NCBI RefSeq assembly: GCF_022808675.1
Contig: NZ_JAKZKV010000001.1
Coordinates: 434,001 to 498,000, forward strand
Length of the DNA stretch: 64,000 nucleotides
Reading direction: 5' to 3'
Source: Parabacteroides sp. FAFU027
Lineage (GTDB): Bacteria; Bacteroidota; Bacteroidia; Bacteroidales; UBA7332
Of the stretch, positions 27,426 to 36,640 are shown one piece after another; positions within the stretch are counted from its first letter, which is position 1; each line of letters starts with the position of its first letter. A program made the position numbers and the translations under genes. The notes under the pieces were generated by a model, which ran no database searches, was not told where the DNA came from, and was given only the letters and a program-made list of their open reading frames with translations.

Positions 27426-28271
27426 ATGCGAAATCTGATTCAATTTCTGGTCAAACACAGTAACTGGATAGTGCTGCTTATTTACACTATTCTTGGGTTT
27501 GTCCTGCTCTTCAATTTCAACATTTACCACCGCAGTGTCTATCTGGGCTCCGGAAATAAACTGGCAGGAGATGTTTATGCTGTTTCGAGCAGCGTAACCG
27601 GCTATTTCAATCTCAAACAAACCAATGGCGAGTTATTGGAACAAAATAGCCGTCTCGAAATGGAGGTATTGCAACTGAAGGACCAACTCAAAATCATCAA
27701 CGCAGGCAAATTGAGTAACGATTCAGTCCACAACAGGCTGTTTCAACGTTTTGGATTTATTACCGCACAAGTCATCAATAACAGTGTGAATCATACTCAG
27801 AACTATATCACGTTAAATAGAGGCGAACTTGATGGTATCAAAACAGAGATGGGAGTTGTAGACCAGAATGGCGTGATCGGAAAAGTGGTCGATGTATCAG
27901 ACCATTATGCTGTAGTGATCTCTCTTTTGAATCCAAAACTCAAGCTGAGTGCAAAAATCCAGCGAACACAGTATTTCGGTTCCGTCAACTGGGATGGCGC
28001 AAATCCGGAATATGCACAGCTGCTTGAACTTCCAAGCCACGTTGAATACAAGAAAGGCGACACCCTTGTAACCAGTGGGTTCTCCGGAACTTTCCCCGAA
28101 GGCATCATGATTGGAACCATTGAGACCAACAAGCCTAAAAACAGTGGAGAAATGCGCCCTATCAGAATAAAACTGAGCACAAGATTCAGTCGATTAAGTA
28201 ACGTGCGCGTGATAACGAATAAGCTTATTAACGAACAACAGGAACTGGAAAACAAAGTCCAACAGCTATGA
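27426..28271 (+). CDS. mreC: Rod shape-determining protein MreC
   Basis: The 281-aa protein has a short cytosolic N-terminus, a single membrane helix (about 14-34, WIVLLIYTILGFVLLFNF), a coiled coil (LLEQNSRLEMEVLQLKDQL) and a periplasmic beta-barrel domain containing GVVDQNGVIGKVVDVSDHYA and GDTLVTSGFSGTFPEGIMIG. It links MreB to the wall enzymes. It overlaps mreD by ATGA, indicating coupled translation. Confidence 0.95.
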   Translation: MRNLIQFLVKHSNWIVLLIYTILGFVLLFNFNIYHRSVYLGSGNKLAGDVYAVSSSVTGYFNLKQTNGELLEQNSRLEMEVLQLKDQLKIINAGKLSNDSVHNRLFQRFGFITAQVINNSVNHTQNYITLNRGELDGIKTEMGVVDQNGVIGKVVDVSDHYAVVISLLNPKLKLSAKIQRTQYFGSVNWDGANPEYAQLLELPSHVEYKKGDTLVTSGFSGTFPEGIMIGTIETNKPKNSGEMRPIRIKLSTRFSRLSNVRVITNKLINEQQELENKVQQL

Positions 28272-28774
28272 TAAGTACAATCCTGAGATATACATTTTCA
28301 TTTCTGGCACTTATTCTTGTGCAAGTAATGATTCTGAACAATTTCCAGATACTAGGATTGGCAACAGCCTATCTTTATATCTATTTCATAATTACATTAC
28401 CTGCAAATACAAAGAGAAGCCTTGTCTATACGCTCGGATTTATAATGGGCCTTTTAGTGGATATCTTTTGCAACACACCGGGTATGCATACTCTTGCGGT
28501 ACTTTTCACAGCAGCCCTGCGCCAACCGGTACTGGTTCTTTACTTTAACCGTGAGGAGCTGGAATCAAGCATCCCCAATGCCCGTTATCTGGGTATGTGG
28601 CGTTTTATACGATATGCCGTGACACTTGTTATCATTCACCATGTTTTTCTTTTCCTGATTGAGGCTTTTGCGCTCTTCAATCCAATAATGATGCTTGAAA
28701 AAATCGGTGCATGTACATTGTTTACGACTTTGCTCATATTTGTTGTCGAAAATATTAAAACCTCCAGACAGTGA
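28268..28774 (+). CDS. mreD: Rod shape-determining protein MreD
   Basis: The 168-aa inner membrane protein has five or so hydrophobic segments and FIMGLLVDIFCNTPGMHTLA, a region typical of MreD. It overlaps mreC and the following mrdA by 4 bp each. MreD is poorly conserved in general, so the name rests on hydrophobicity, length and the mreC-mreD-mrdA order. Confidence 0.9.
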   Translation: MISTILRYTFSFLALILVQVMILNNFQILGLATAYLYIYFIITLPANTKRSLVYTLGFIMGLLVDIFCNTPGMHTLAVLFTAALRQPVLVLYFNREELESSIPNARYLGMWRFIRYAVTLVIIHHVFLFLIEAFALFNPIMMLEKIGACTLFTTLLIFVVENIKTSRQ

Positions 28775-30699
28775 ATGTAAATCACGATTTTGACAACAGA
28801 CGTTATTTCATTGCCGGTGCCGCGGTTTTTGTTGCATTGATATTTATAGCCCGACTCATCTTTCTACAAATTATCAGTAACGATTACAAAAAGTACGCTG
28901 ATAGTAACGCCTTTCTAAAAAAAACAATATATCCGTCACGAGGCCTTCTTTACGACCGGAACGGCAAACTGCTTGTATTCAACAAACCAACCTACGATAT
29001 TATGGTGGTTCTGAGAGAAGTGCAGGATTTCGACACCATAGATTTCTGTCGCACCATCGGATATACGAAAAAACAATTCCTACAGCGCGTCGAAGATATA
29101 AAAGACCGGAAAAAGAATCCGGGATATTCGGCCTATACTCCACAGCTCTTTATGACTCAACTCACAATGGAGGAATATGGAGCGCTTCAGGAGAAGCTTT
29201 ACAAATTTCCGGGATTCTTCATTCAGAACCGTTCTGTCAGAGAGTACACCGCACCTATGGCCGCCCACCTGTTTGGTAGCATGGCTGAGGTGAACGAAAG
29301 AGATTTAGAGAACGATCCTTACTACGTCCAGGGGGATTATACAGGACGTTCTGGCGTGGAAAAGTTCTATGAAAACCAACTCCGGGGAACCAAAGGATTC
29401 GAAATTCTCTTAAGAGATGCTTACGGACGTCTGAAAGGGAAATACGAAGATGGTAAATATGACCAGGCACCCAAAGCCGGCCGCAACCTGAAACTGACCG
29501 TTGACGCCGACCTGCAGCAATACGGAGAAATGTTGATGTCAGGCAAACTGGGTAGTATTGTCGCTATCGAACCTACCACCGGAGAAGTATTGGCCATAGT
29601 CTCTGCACCCAACTTCGACCCTGCGCTTATGAACGGTAAACAGAGAGGAAAAAACTATGCAGCTCTGGAACGGGATGCCAATAAACCGTTGTTTAACCGT
29701 CCGCTGATGGCAGCATACCCTCCCGGATCGACATTCAAGACGACTCAGGGGTTGATGTACCAACAGGAAGGAATCATAAGTAGCCACACCATGTTTCCCT
29801 GTAACCGTGGTTTTGCTTATGGCTCGCACAAACTGGCCTGTCACGCCCACCCTTCACCGCTTGATCTGCCACACGCCATTGGAAACTCCTGTAACGCCTA
29901 TTTCTGTTACGGTCTGAGAAATATGCTACACAACCGGAGGAAATATCCCAATATCCAGGAAGCGTTCACCGTATGGAAAGATCACATGGTAAAAATGGGA
30001 TTTGGTTATAAACTGGGGATTGACCTGCCCAGCGAAAAACGGGGTATGATTCCGAACAGTAAATTCTATAATAAGATTTACGGAAAAAAAGGTTGGCGCG
30101 CCGAGACCATCATCTCAATCTCCATCGGACAGGGAGAGGTACTAGCTACCCCTTTACAAATATGTAACCTGGCTGCCTCCATTGCCAACAGTGGATATTA
30201 CGTAACACCTCACGTGGTTAAACAAATCCAGGATACAGTTCTGGAAGCTCAATACCGGACGAAGCATTTCACCGGCATCAATCCGGCCTTCTATGGGCCT
30301 ATCCGTGAAGGGATGGCATTTGCAGTGCAAGGCGGTACTGCCAGGGTTGCCAATTTACCGGGCATAGAAATCTGCGGTAAAACCGGTACAGCACAAAACC
30401 CTCATGGAGAAGACCACTCCATTTTCATGGCATTTGCCCCTAAAGATCATCCGAAAATAGCCATTGCCGTATATGTTGAGAATGCGGGGTTCGGTGCTGA
30501 CTTTGCAGCGCCAATCGGATCTCTGTTGATTGAAAAATACCTGAAGAAAGAAATTGCGCCAAACCGGATTGGATTACAAGAAAGACTTAAAAACACTATA
30601 ATTTCTGTACGTGGGATCAAGAAGTATAAATCTGTGGAAAGAACTGGACTGGTGGACAGTACTCATGTATCTGCTGCTCGTACTGGGCGGGTGGATTAG
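28771..30699 (+). CDS. mrdA: Penicillin-binding protein 2, elongasome transpeptidase
   Basis: The 642-aa class B PBP cross-links peptidoglycan during cell elongation. An N-terminal membrane helix (about 9-31) precedes the PBP dimerisation domain (YPSRGLLYDRNGKLLVFN) and the transpeptidase domain with STFK (S320), SCN (S373-N375) and KTGTAQN (K537). The start is a GTG that overlaps the mreD stop as GTGA. The last 89 bp overlap the start of rodA in another frame; the C-terminal tail (KSVERTGLVDSTHVSAARTG) is not conserved-looking and is partly dictated by that overlap. Confidence 0.95.
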   Translation: MNVNHDFDNRRYFIAGAAVFVALIFIARLIFLQIISNDYKKYADSNAFLKKTIYPSRGLLYDRNGKLLVFNKPTYDIMVVLREVQDFDTIDFCRTIGYTKKQFLQRVEDIKDRKKNPGYSAYTPQLFMTQLTMEEYGALQEKLYKFPGFFIQNRSVREYTAPMAAHLFGSMAEVNERDLENDPYYVQGDYTGRSGVEKFYENQLRGTKGFEILLRDAYGRLKGKYEDGKYDQAPKAGRNLKLTVDADLQQYGEMLMSGKLGSIVAIEPTTGEVLAIVSAPNFDPALMNGKQRGKNYAALERDANKPLFNRPLMAAYPPGSTFKTTQGLMYQQEGIISSHTMFPCNRGFAYGSHKLACHAHPSPLDLPHAIGNSCNAYFCYGLRNMLHNRRKYPNIQEAFTVWKDHMVKMGFGYKLGIDLPSEKRGMIPNSKFYNKIYGKKGWRAETIISISIGQGEVLATPLQICNLAASIANSGYYVTPHVVKQIQDTVLEAQYRTKHFTGINPAFYGPIREGMAFAVQGGTARVANLPGIEICGKTGTAQNPHGEDHSIFMAFAPKDHPKIAIAVYVENAGFGADFAAPIGSLLIEKYLKKEIAPNRIGLQERLKNTIISVRGIKKYKSVERTGLVDSTHVSAARTGRVD

Positions 30700-32065
30700 T
30701 ATTTACGCCTCAACATACGATTTTGATCATGCCAGTATCTTCGATTTTAATGAGCGCTCCGGAAAACAGTTGTTATGGATAGCACTCTCAATGGTAATTG
30801 CATTTGTCATACTAATGCTCGAAAGCGATCTTTATGAACGTTTTGCCTACCCGATGTATGCCGGGATGATATTACTGCTGATTGCCACAATCTTCTTAGC
30901 GACTGATGTAAAAGGCTCCGGATCATGGCTTAAACTGGGGGGCGGGGTCAATATACAACCGGCTGAGTTCGGTAAATTTGTAACGGCTCTGGCTCTCGCC
31001 AAACTCTTTGACCAATACCAGTTCAGGCTCAACTCATTGGAAAGTTACATACGCGTAGGCCTGCTGATCGGGCTTCCCTTTATTATTATCGTAGCCCAGC
31101 GCGAGACCGGAACAGCATTGGTATATACTGCTTTCCTGATTATGCTTTACCGGGAGGGAATGAGCGGATTGATTCTTTTCGGAGGCTTTGTGATTGTTGC
31201 CCTATTCATTATGGTAATGAAATTTGAAGGTGTCGTAAACAGAATTACGCCGATGGATACTTTGCTGGTTTACCTGTTAATATTGGGAATGATCTGGACT
31301 TATCTGGTTTTATACGCAAAGAAAACATTAACAGCGCAATACGTTTTGTTGGCCTCTGTCGTAACCTTCCTTTTGGCCGGTATTATTTCGTTCTTCGGAG
31401 TCGGCATAAATTTTGCGTGGATAGCAATTGCATTGGTCGCAGGATCTATAATATACATGCTTGTACTGATCATAAAAGATCATGCCAGAGAATACATCCC
31501 TGTTATTTTAATGTCTGTTGGTGCAATTCTTTTTTCATTCTCGGTAAACTATGTGTTCAACGATGTACTGGAGCCCCACCAGCAGGTACGTATCAGAGTT
31601 GCTCTCGGACTTGAAGATGACCCACGCGGAGTAGGATACAACGTAAATCAATCGAAAATAGCCATCGGATCAGGAGGTCTTATCGGAAAAGGATTTCTCA
31701 ACGGAACACAAACAAAACTGAAATACGTGCCCGAGCAAGATACGGACTTTATATACTGCACAATCGGAGAAGAAGAGGGATTTGCCGGTTCTGCGTTTGT
31801 TGTCATTATGTTTCTGATTCTGATTCTGCGGATAATCTATTTAGCAGAACGGCAGCGAACAATCTTCGCCCGCGTGTACGGGTATTGCGTAGCAGGAATT
31901 ATTCTCTTTCACCTGTTGATTAACGTCGGGATGGTACTTGGCATAACACCTGTAATTGGTATTCCCCTACCCTTCTTTAGCTATGGAGGATCTTCCCTTT
32001 GGGGCTTTTCCATATTACTCTTTATCTTCCTTCGACTTGATGTTGCCAGGTTGGAAAGATTATAA
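30611..32065 (+). CDS. rodA: Peptidoglycan glycosyltransferase RodA (SEDS family)
   Basis: The 484-aa polytopic membrane protein polymerises glycan strands with PBP2. KELDWWTVLMYLLLVLGGW is the typical first helix; KGSGSWLKLGGGVNIQPAEF, PEQDTDFIYCTIGEE and IPLPFFSYGGSSL are SEDS motifs. It is about 100 residues longer than the enterobacterial protein owing to extra helices in the middle (about 215-300), common in Bacteroidota. A GTG at 30611 is used because the first helix starts only 13 codons later; this gives an 89-bp overlap with mrdA. The next ATG (30665) would cut into the first helix. Confidence 0.93.
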   Translation: MGSRSINLWKELDWWTVLMYLLLVLGGWISIYASTYDFDHASIFDFNERSGKQLLWIALSMVIAFVILMLESDLYERFAYPMYAGMILLLIATIFLATDVKGSGSWLKLGGGVNIQPAEFGKFVTALALAKLFDQYQFRLNSLESYIRVGLLIGLPFIIIVAQRETGTALVYTAFLIMLYREGMSGLILFGGFVIVALFIMVMKFEGVVNRITPMDTLLVYLLILGMIWTYLVLYAKKTLTAQYVLLASVVTFLLAGIISFFGVGINFAWIAIALVAGSIIYMLVLIIKDHAREYIPVILMSVGAILFSFSVNYVFNDVLEPHQQVRIRVALGLEDDPRGVGYNVNQSKIAIGSGGLIGKGFLNGTQTKLKYVPEQDTDFIYCTIGEEEGFAGSAFVVIMFLILILRIIYLAERQRTIFARVYGYCVAGIILFHLLINVGMVLGITPVIGIPLPFFSYGGSSLWGFSILLFIFLRLDVARLERL

Positions 32066-32085
32066 CCCGGTAGTTTCAGTGATAT

Positions 32086-32129
32086 AAAAAAGGCAGTCTC
32101 AAATCATCATATGGAGACTGCCTTTTTTT
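32086..32129. terminator. Bidirectional terminator between rodA and the oxidoreductase gene
   Basis: A perfect stem, AAAAAAGGCAGTCTC and GAGACTGCCTTTTTT, around a 13-nt loop containing ATCATCAT. The A-run and T-run let it serve both converging genes. Confidence 0.9.
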
Positions 32130-32145
32130 ATTGAGATAAGACAAC

Positions 32146-32739
32146 TTAAAACCACAAAGAATGGGTTGTGCCCACCAATTCACAAACTTTTGAGAGCATC
32201 TCTTCCCTCCGTTGTTCATCGGAAGCAGTAACAGCACCGAAGTAAAGGTGTTTTTCTACCTCCATGCCGCAGAACTCGAAAATACCATGGTCAATAGTCT
32301 GATTCATTGAATAAATCATACCATTGCCTTTGTAAATATCTTCGGCTGTCCCCATTGTATTGATTATGTTTACCTTCTTGGAAGACAACAAACCATTCAC
32401 ACCATCAGTACAGGATCCGTATGCAAATCCATAACTGAAAACCCTGTCGATATAACCCTTCATAAGAGCAGGCATGCCCGTCCACCAGATCGGGTAAATA
32501 AACGTAATGACATCAGCCCACCGGATATGGTTTTGCTCCTCTCTGACATCAGGTAATGCAGATCCATTTTTCATCGCAATGACATCACCGTTAGTCAACA
32601 CAGGATCAAAATCAAGAGCATATAAATCCCTTACTCTTACTTCAGCATTTACGCTTTCGAGCTCAATAACCAACCGGTCAAGAATAGCGTTACAGAAACT
32701 TCTCTTACCGGGATGACAAAAGACTACCAGGTGTTTCAT
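32146..32739 (-). CDS. Flavodoxin-fold NAD(P)H oxidoreductase
   Basis: The 197-aa protein belongs to the NQO1/KefF/MdaB-like group: KHLVVFCHPGKRSFCNAIL at the N-terminus is the phosphate-binding strand-loop, DLYALDFDPVL follows, and ADVITFIYPIWWTGMPALMK with GYIDRVFSYGFAY is the FMN-site signature. It probably reduces quinones or other small acceptors with NAD(P)H. It converges on rodA and shares its terminator. Exact substrate is unknown. Confidence 0.88.
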   Translation of the reverse strand: MKHLVVFCHPGKRSFCNAILDRLVIELESVNAEVRVRDLYALDFDPVLTNGDVIAMKNGSALPDVREEQNHIRWADVITFIYPIWWTGMPALMKGYIDRVFSYGFAYGSCTDGVNGLLSSKKVNIINTMGTAEDIYKGNGMIYSMNQTIDHGIFEFCGMEVEKHLYFGAVTASDEQRREEMLSKVCELVGTTHSLWF

Positions 32740-32865
32740 TGTAAAAGATGCTTTAGATGATTACTATATTACATATTTATCATATTCATAATAGTTATAC
32801 AAAGGGGCAATGATTAAACAAGAATAGATTCCCTATAGTTCTTGATTTTCAATTGTTTTATACCA

Positions 32866-32897
32866 AAAAAGCGCGTACTTAACAGCACGCGCTTTAG
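32866..32897 (-). terminator. Terminator of dnaB
   Basis: AAAGCGCGT and ACGCGCTTT form a perfect 9-bp stem around a 10-nt loop. On the minus strand a T-run follows (A-run on the plus strand), placing a good intrinsic terminator 38 bp after the dnaB stop. Confidence 0.8.
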
Positions 32898-32934
32898 ATT
32901 TTATCTACTTTTACTTTTCTTCAATATTGTAGCG

Positions 32935-34491
32935 TCAGAAAGGCATCACATCATCTTGTTGATTCAAAAAGCTTGCTTCGCCCACAGGAGGTATCGGAGG
33001 ATAATCTCCCATTGGAGCATCGGGGATTCCACTGTTCATTTTTGAGCCATAAGTGTTGCCCACAAAATCCGGCATCGGTACACGATCGTCTTCCTGATTC
33101 ATAAACTTGGCAAACTCTCCGCGAAAACGCAGCCTTGCATCCCCTACCGGACCGTTACGGTGCTTGGCTATGATGATTTCGGCCATACCAATCAAGCTAT
33201 TTCCCTGTTCGTCCTCCATGATTTTATAGTATTCCGGACGGTGGATAAAGCACACCATATCGGCATCCTGCTCAATCGCACCTGATTCACGAAGGTCGGA
33301 AAGCTGAGGACGCTTAGCTTCGGCTCCGGTACCTGTCCGCGACTCCACGCTTCGGTTAAGCTGAGACAGTGCAATCACCGGTATATTCAACTCCTTGGCC
33401 AAACCTTTAAGCGAACGGGAAATGATACTTACCTCCTGCTCACGGCTGCCGTAACTCATTCCACTCGCATTCATCAGCTGAAGGTAGTCAATGATAACAC
33501 ACTTTACGCCATGTTCACGTACCAGTCGGCGGGCCTTTGTCCGAAGCTCAAACACAGACAAACTTGGGGTATCATCGACAAATATCGGGGCATCATTGAG
33601 GTCTTTGATTTTATAGAAAAGCTGCTCCCATTCGTGGTCTGAGAATTTACCGTTCTTGATTTTTTCAGCCGGGAGCTCGCAGACATTGGAAATCAAACGG
33701 TTTACCAGCTGCACGTTCGACATCTCAAGGGAGAAAACGGCTACCGGAGCTCCATTATCCACTGCCATATTTTTGGCCATAGAAAGGACAAATGCAGTCT
33801 TACCCATCGCAGGACGTGCCGCTATAATCACGAGGTCAGACTTCTGCCAGCCTGAAGTCATCTTATCCAGTTTGTGAAAGCCGGTGGGAATACCACTCAG
33901 ACCGTCTTCACGCTTAGCCGCCTGCTGAATATTTTCAAGCGCCTCTTTGATTACGGGATTAATCTGGACAACGTCTTTCTTAACGTTGCGCTGCGAAATT
34001 TCAAACAGCTTACCTTCGGCTTCCTGCATCAAATCATCAACGTCCATCGACTCATCAAATGCCTTTCCCTGAACCTCGGAAGTAAACGAAATCAGCTCCC
34101 TCGCGAGATACTTCTGAGCAATAATGCGGGCGTGGTAATCGACGTGAGCTGCTGAAAGAACTTTTGTAGTCAGTTGAGTGATGTAGAATGGCCCTCCAAC
34201 CTCTTCCAACTCTCCTTTTTTACGGAGTTGTTCGGTCACGGTGAGCATATCCACCGGACGCTGGGCTACTGCCAAATCAACAATAGCTGTATATATCTGA
34301 CGGTGAATATTATCATAGAAACACTCCGGCTTCAGGATATCGCTCACCATCGAATAAGCATCTTTTTCGAGCAACAAAGCGCCCAATACAGCCTCTTCCA
34401 ATTCTCTTGCCTGAGGTTGTAAACGGCCAAGTCCGGGCATTTGAGCTGCCTGTTCCTTTGGACTTCGTCTGTTTCGTTTAGGTTCAATCAT
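32935..34491 (-). CDS. dnaB: Replicative DNA helicase DnaB
   Basis: The 518-aa hexameric helicase unwinds DNA at the replication fork. The N-terminal DnaB domain (about 25-130: LEEAVLGALLLEKDA, TKVLSAAHVDYHARII) is followed by a RecA-like ATPase with Walker A ARPAMGKT (225-232), VFSLEMS and CVIIDYLQLM, then LSDLRESGAIEQDADMVCF. No intein interrupts the ATPase. The basic N-terminus (PKRNRRSPKEQ) and the loose C-terminal tail are extensions of the kind seen in Bacteroidota. Confidence 0.97.
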   Translation of the reverse strand: MIEPKRNRRSPKEQAAQMPGLGRLQPQARELEEAVLGALLLEKDAYSMVSDILKPECFYDNIHRQIYTAIVDLAVAQRPVDMLTVTEQLRKKGELEEVGGPFYITQLTTKVLSAAHVDYHARIIAQKYLARELISFTSEVQGKAFDESMDVDDLMQEAEGKLFEISQRNVKKDVVQINPVIKEALENIQQAAKREDGLSGIPTGFHKLDKMTSGWQKSDLVIIAARPAMGKTAFVLSMAKNMAVDNGAPVAVFSLEMSNVQLVNRLISNVCELPAEKIKNGKFSDHEWEQLFYKIKDLNDAPIFVDDTPSLSVFELRTKARRLVREHGVKCVIIDYLQLMNASGMSYGSREQEVSIISRSLKGLAKELNIPVIALSQLNRSVESRTGTGAEAKRPQLSDLRESGAIEQDADMVCFIHRPEYYKIMEDEQGNSLIGMAEIIIAKHRNGPVGDARLRFRGEFAKFMNQEDDRVPMPDFVGNTYGSKMNSGIPDAPMGDYPPIPPVGEASFLNQQDDVMPF

Positions 34492-34513
34492 ATTTGTTCC
34501 GTTTTTGGACTTG

Positions 34514-34521
34514 CAAAAATA
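34514..34521 (-). promoter_or_regulatory. -7 box of dnaB
   Basis: On the minus strand the sequence reads TATTTTTG, matching TAnnTTTG, about 22 bp before the dnaB ATG. The -33 element is not evident. Confidence 0.4.
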
Positions 34522-34629
34522 GCGTACATTTTCGGTATGGACTACATTCCGAGGAATACTTTATAATATGTTTCAGAATCATCATTCATTAAATCCGGAT
34601 TAGCTGGGAGAAGTAATGAAGGTGCTTTA

Positions 34630-34661
34630 TTTGTTTCTCAATGCGAGTTTTCGTACTTTTG
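34630..34661 (+). promoter_or_regulatory. Full consensus promoter of the Porin_10 gene
   Basis: TTTG at 34630-34633 and TACTTTTG at 34654-34661, separated by 20 bp, match the Bacteroidota sigma-A promoter (TTTG, about 19-20 bp, TAnnTTTG). The expected start site lies near 34665, only about five bases before the ATG at 34670, so the mRNA would have almost no leader. Confidence 0.75.
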
Positions 34662-34669
34662 CCCTGCTT

Positions 34670-36625
34670 ATGAAAAAACTATACTTCATATTGATTTCCG
34701 GTCTTTTGAGCATTTCAGTATTTGCCCAGAACAGATCAAAAGAAACTAGCAGTAGTACGCATCAGACGTTGCCGCCCATGTCCATTTACTCATGGAAAGT
34801 AACACCGAAACTCGGCACTGAATATCGCGTCAATGTAGATACCGTTCCACTTGACTTTCAGGAATCCAGCACCGGAGAAGGTTATCGTTCTCCCCGCGGC
34901 TATCTGGGCAATCTCGGTTCTCCCTCCTATTCCAGGATATTCTTCTATCAAAATGATATTCCCCGGTTCATTTTTGCAAGAGCTTATGAGCCTCTTTTGC
35001 TATCTCCTGAAAATGCGTCTTTCTTCAACACAACAATTCCGTTGATGAATATCTCCTATCTGTCAGGGGGATCCAAGGCATTTGCAGAAGATCATTTTAA
35101 AGTTCTGTTTACAGCAAATCATGGAAAACGCCTTAACGTCGGAGGAACTTTTGAGCAATACAGACCCAATGGATTTTATAATGACCAATCGGTTAAACAT
35201 GACAATTACTCTTTCTTCGGCAGCTATAGTTCCGATAAATATGTGCTTCAGGCCTATTTGGGGAATAACAACCTGTCCCAACAGGAAAACGGGGGAATAA
35301 CTGAAGACAAATATATCACCGATCCCACATCGATAACCTCCGGATCTGGAGTATTGACCACAAATAGTATTCCTACAAAGTTAGATAAAACCTGGAACCG
35401 CCTCAATCACGGGACTTTCTTTCTGACGCATCGTTATAATCTCGGATTTTACAAGAAAGAGCAGAAAGATACTGTAGAAACCGAACGATTTATCCCAGTC
35501 ACCAGCTTTATTCACACGTTGGAATACAATAAGTTCTTCCGCAGATACATTGCAAAGTCATCAGATACTGCTTTTTACAGCAATACCTATATGAAGAACG
35601 GATACTCCGGCACAAACGATTCCACGAATTACACCTCATTCCGGAATACTTTCGCTGTTTCGTTACTGGAAGGCTTCAACAAATATGCGCTCTTTGGACT
35701 AACAGCATATATCCAGAATGAAATCCGTCAATACCGGATTCAAAGACCGGTAGCTGATTCTTCGTATTATGACAAACGGACCGAGCAATCGACATTCCTG
35801 GGAGCTGAACTCAGTCGCCGTAACGGCAAAACAATCAACTACAACGCGAATGCCGAAATCGGAGTATTAGGCGCTGACCTTGGTCAAATGACACTCTCGG
35901 GACAACTTTTCACCAATGTAAATATTTTAGGGAAAACAGTTCAGTTTATTGCTAACGGATACATCAAGAATGTCACTCCGGCCTATTATCTGAACCACTA
36001 TTTCTCAAACCACTTCAAATGGGACCAATCCCTTCAGGATGAGCGCCGTGTACGCATGGAAGGTGAACTCGCTCTTCCCGAAGAACATTTTTCTCTGAAA
36101 GGTGGAGTGGAAAATCTGCAAAATCATATCTATTTTAATAGCCAGGCACTACCTCAACAGGAGGGAAATAACATCCAGGTGTTATCGGGCTGCCTGAGCA
36201 AGGATTTCCAATGGGGGAAACTACACCTCGACAACGAGATCTACGGACAGTTATCTTCAAATCAGAAGATTATTCCTCTACCGGCTTTGTCACTTTATCA
36301 TAACCTTTACCTGAAGACAAAGATTGCTGGAGTATTGACTCTACAAACCGGATTTGATGTCCGATATTTCTCGGAATATTATGCTCCGGATTATTGCCCG
36401 GCTTTAAGTCAGTTTATTTTGCAATCAGACAAAGACAAGGTATTAATCGGAGGTTATCCCCTGATAAATGCTTATGCCAACCTGCAACTGAAGCGTACCC
36501 GGTTCTTTATCAATTACTACCATGCAAATGAGGGGATGACAGGAACCAATTATTTCTCAACACCGCATTATCCAATCAATCCAAGGGTAATGAAGATTGG
36601 TATTTCGTGGAATTTCAACAACTAA
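34670..36625 (+). CDS. Putative outer membrane porin (Porin_10 family)
   Basis: The protein of 651 aa begins with a clear signal peptide (MKKLYFILISGLLSISVFAQ). The mature part has VDTVPLDFQ, RGYLGNLGSPSYSRIFF and FARAYEPLLLSPEN near the N-terminus, the conserved start of the Porin_10 family of Bacteroidota, then a long series of amphipathic beta strands ending in KIGISWNF. The ATG at 34670 is chosen because the signal peptide starts there and the promoter lies just upstream; an ATG at 34616 would place the promoter inside the coding region. A gene for a periplasmic solute-binding protein follows after 15 bp. Confidence 0.88.
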   Translation: MKKLYFILISGLLSISVFAQNRSKETSSSTHQTLPPMSIYSWKVTPKLGTEYRVNVDTVPLDFQESSTGEGYRSPRGYLGNLGSPSYSRIFFYQNDIPRFIFARAYEPLLLSPENASFFNTTIPLMNISYLSGGSKAFAEDHFKVLFTANHGKRLNVGGTFEQYRPNGFYNDQSVKHDNYSFFGSYSSDKYVLQAYLGNNNLSQQENGGITEDKYITDPTSITSGSGVLTTNSIPTKLDKTWNRLNHGTFFLTHRYNLGFYKKEQKDTVETERFIPVTSFIHTLEYNKFFRRYIAKSSDTAFYSNTYMKNGYSGTNDSTNYTSFRNTFAVSLLEGFNKYALFGLTAYIQNEIRQYRIQRPVADSSYYDKRTEQSTFLGAELSRRNGKTINYNANAEIGVLGADLGQMTLSGQLFTNVNILGKTVQFIANGYIKNVTPAYYLNHYFSNHFKWDQSLQDERRVRMEGELALPEEHFSLKGGVENLQNHIYFNSQALPQQEGNNIQVLSGCLSKDFQWGKLHLDNEIYGQLSSNQKIIPLPALSLYHNLYLKTKIAGVLTLQTGFDVRYFSEYYAPDYCPALSQFILQSDKDKVLIGGYPLINAYANLQLKRTRFFINYYHANEGMTGTNYFSTPHYPINPRVMKIGISWNFNN

Positions 36626-36640
36626 AAAAGATTTCCTTAA

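Noticed and set aside
30665-30667. ATG as an alternative start for rodA avoiding most of the overlap with mrdA
   Set aside because: It would remove the beginning of the first membrane helix, which matches other RodA proteins.
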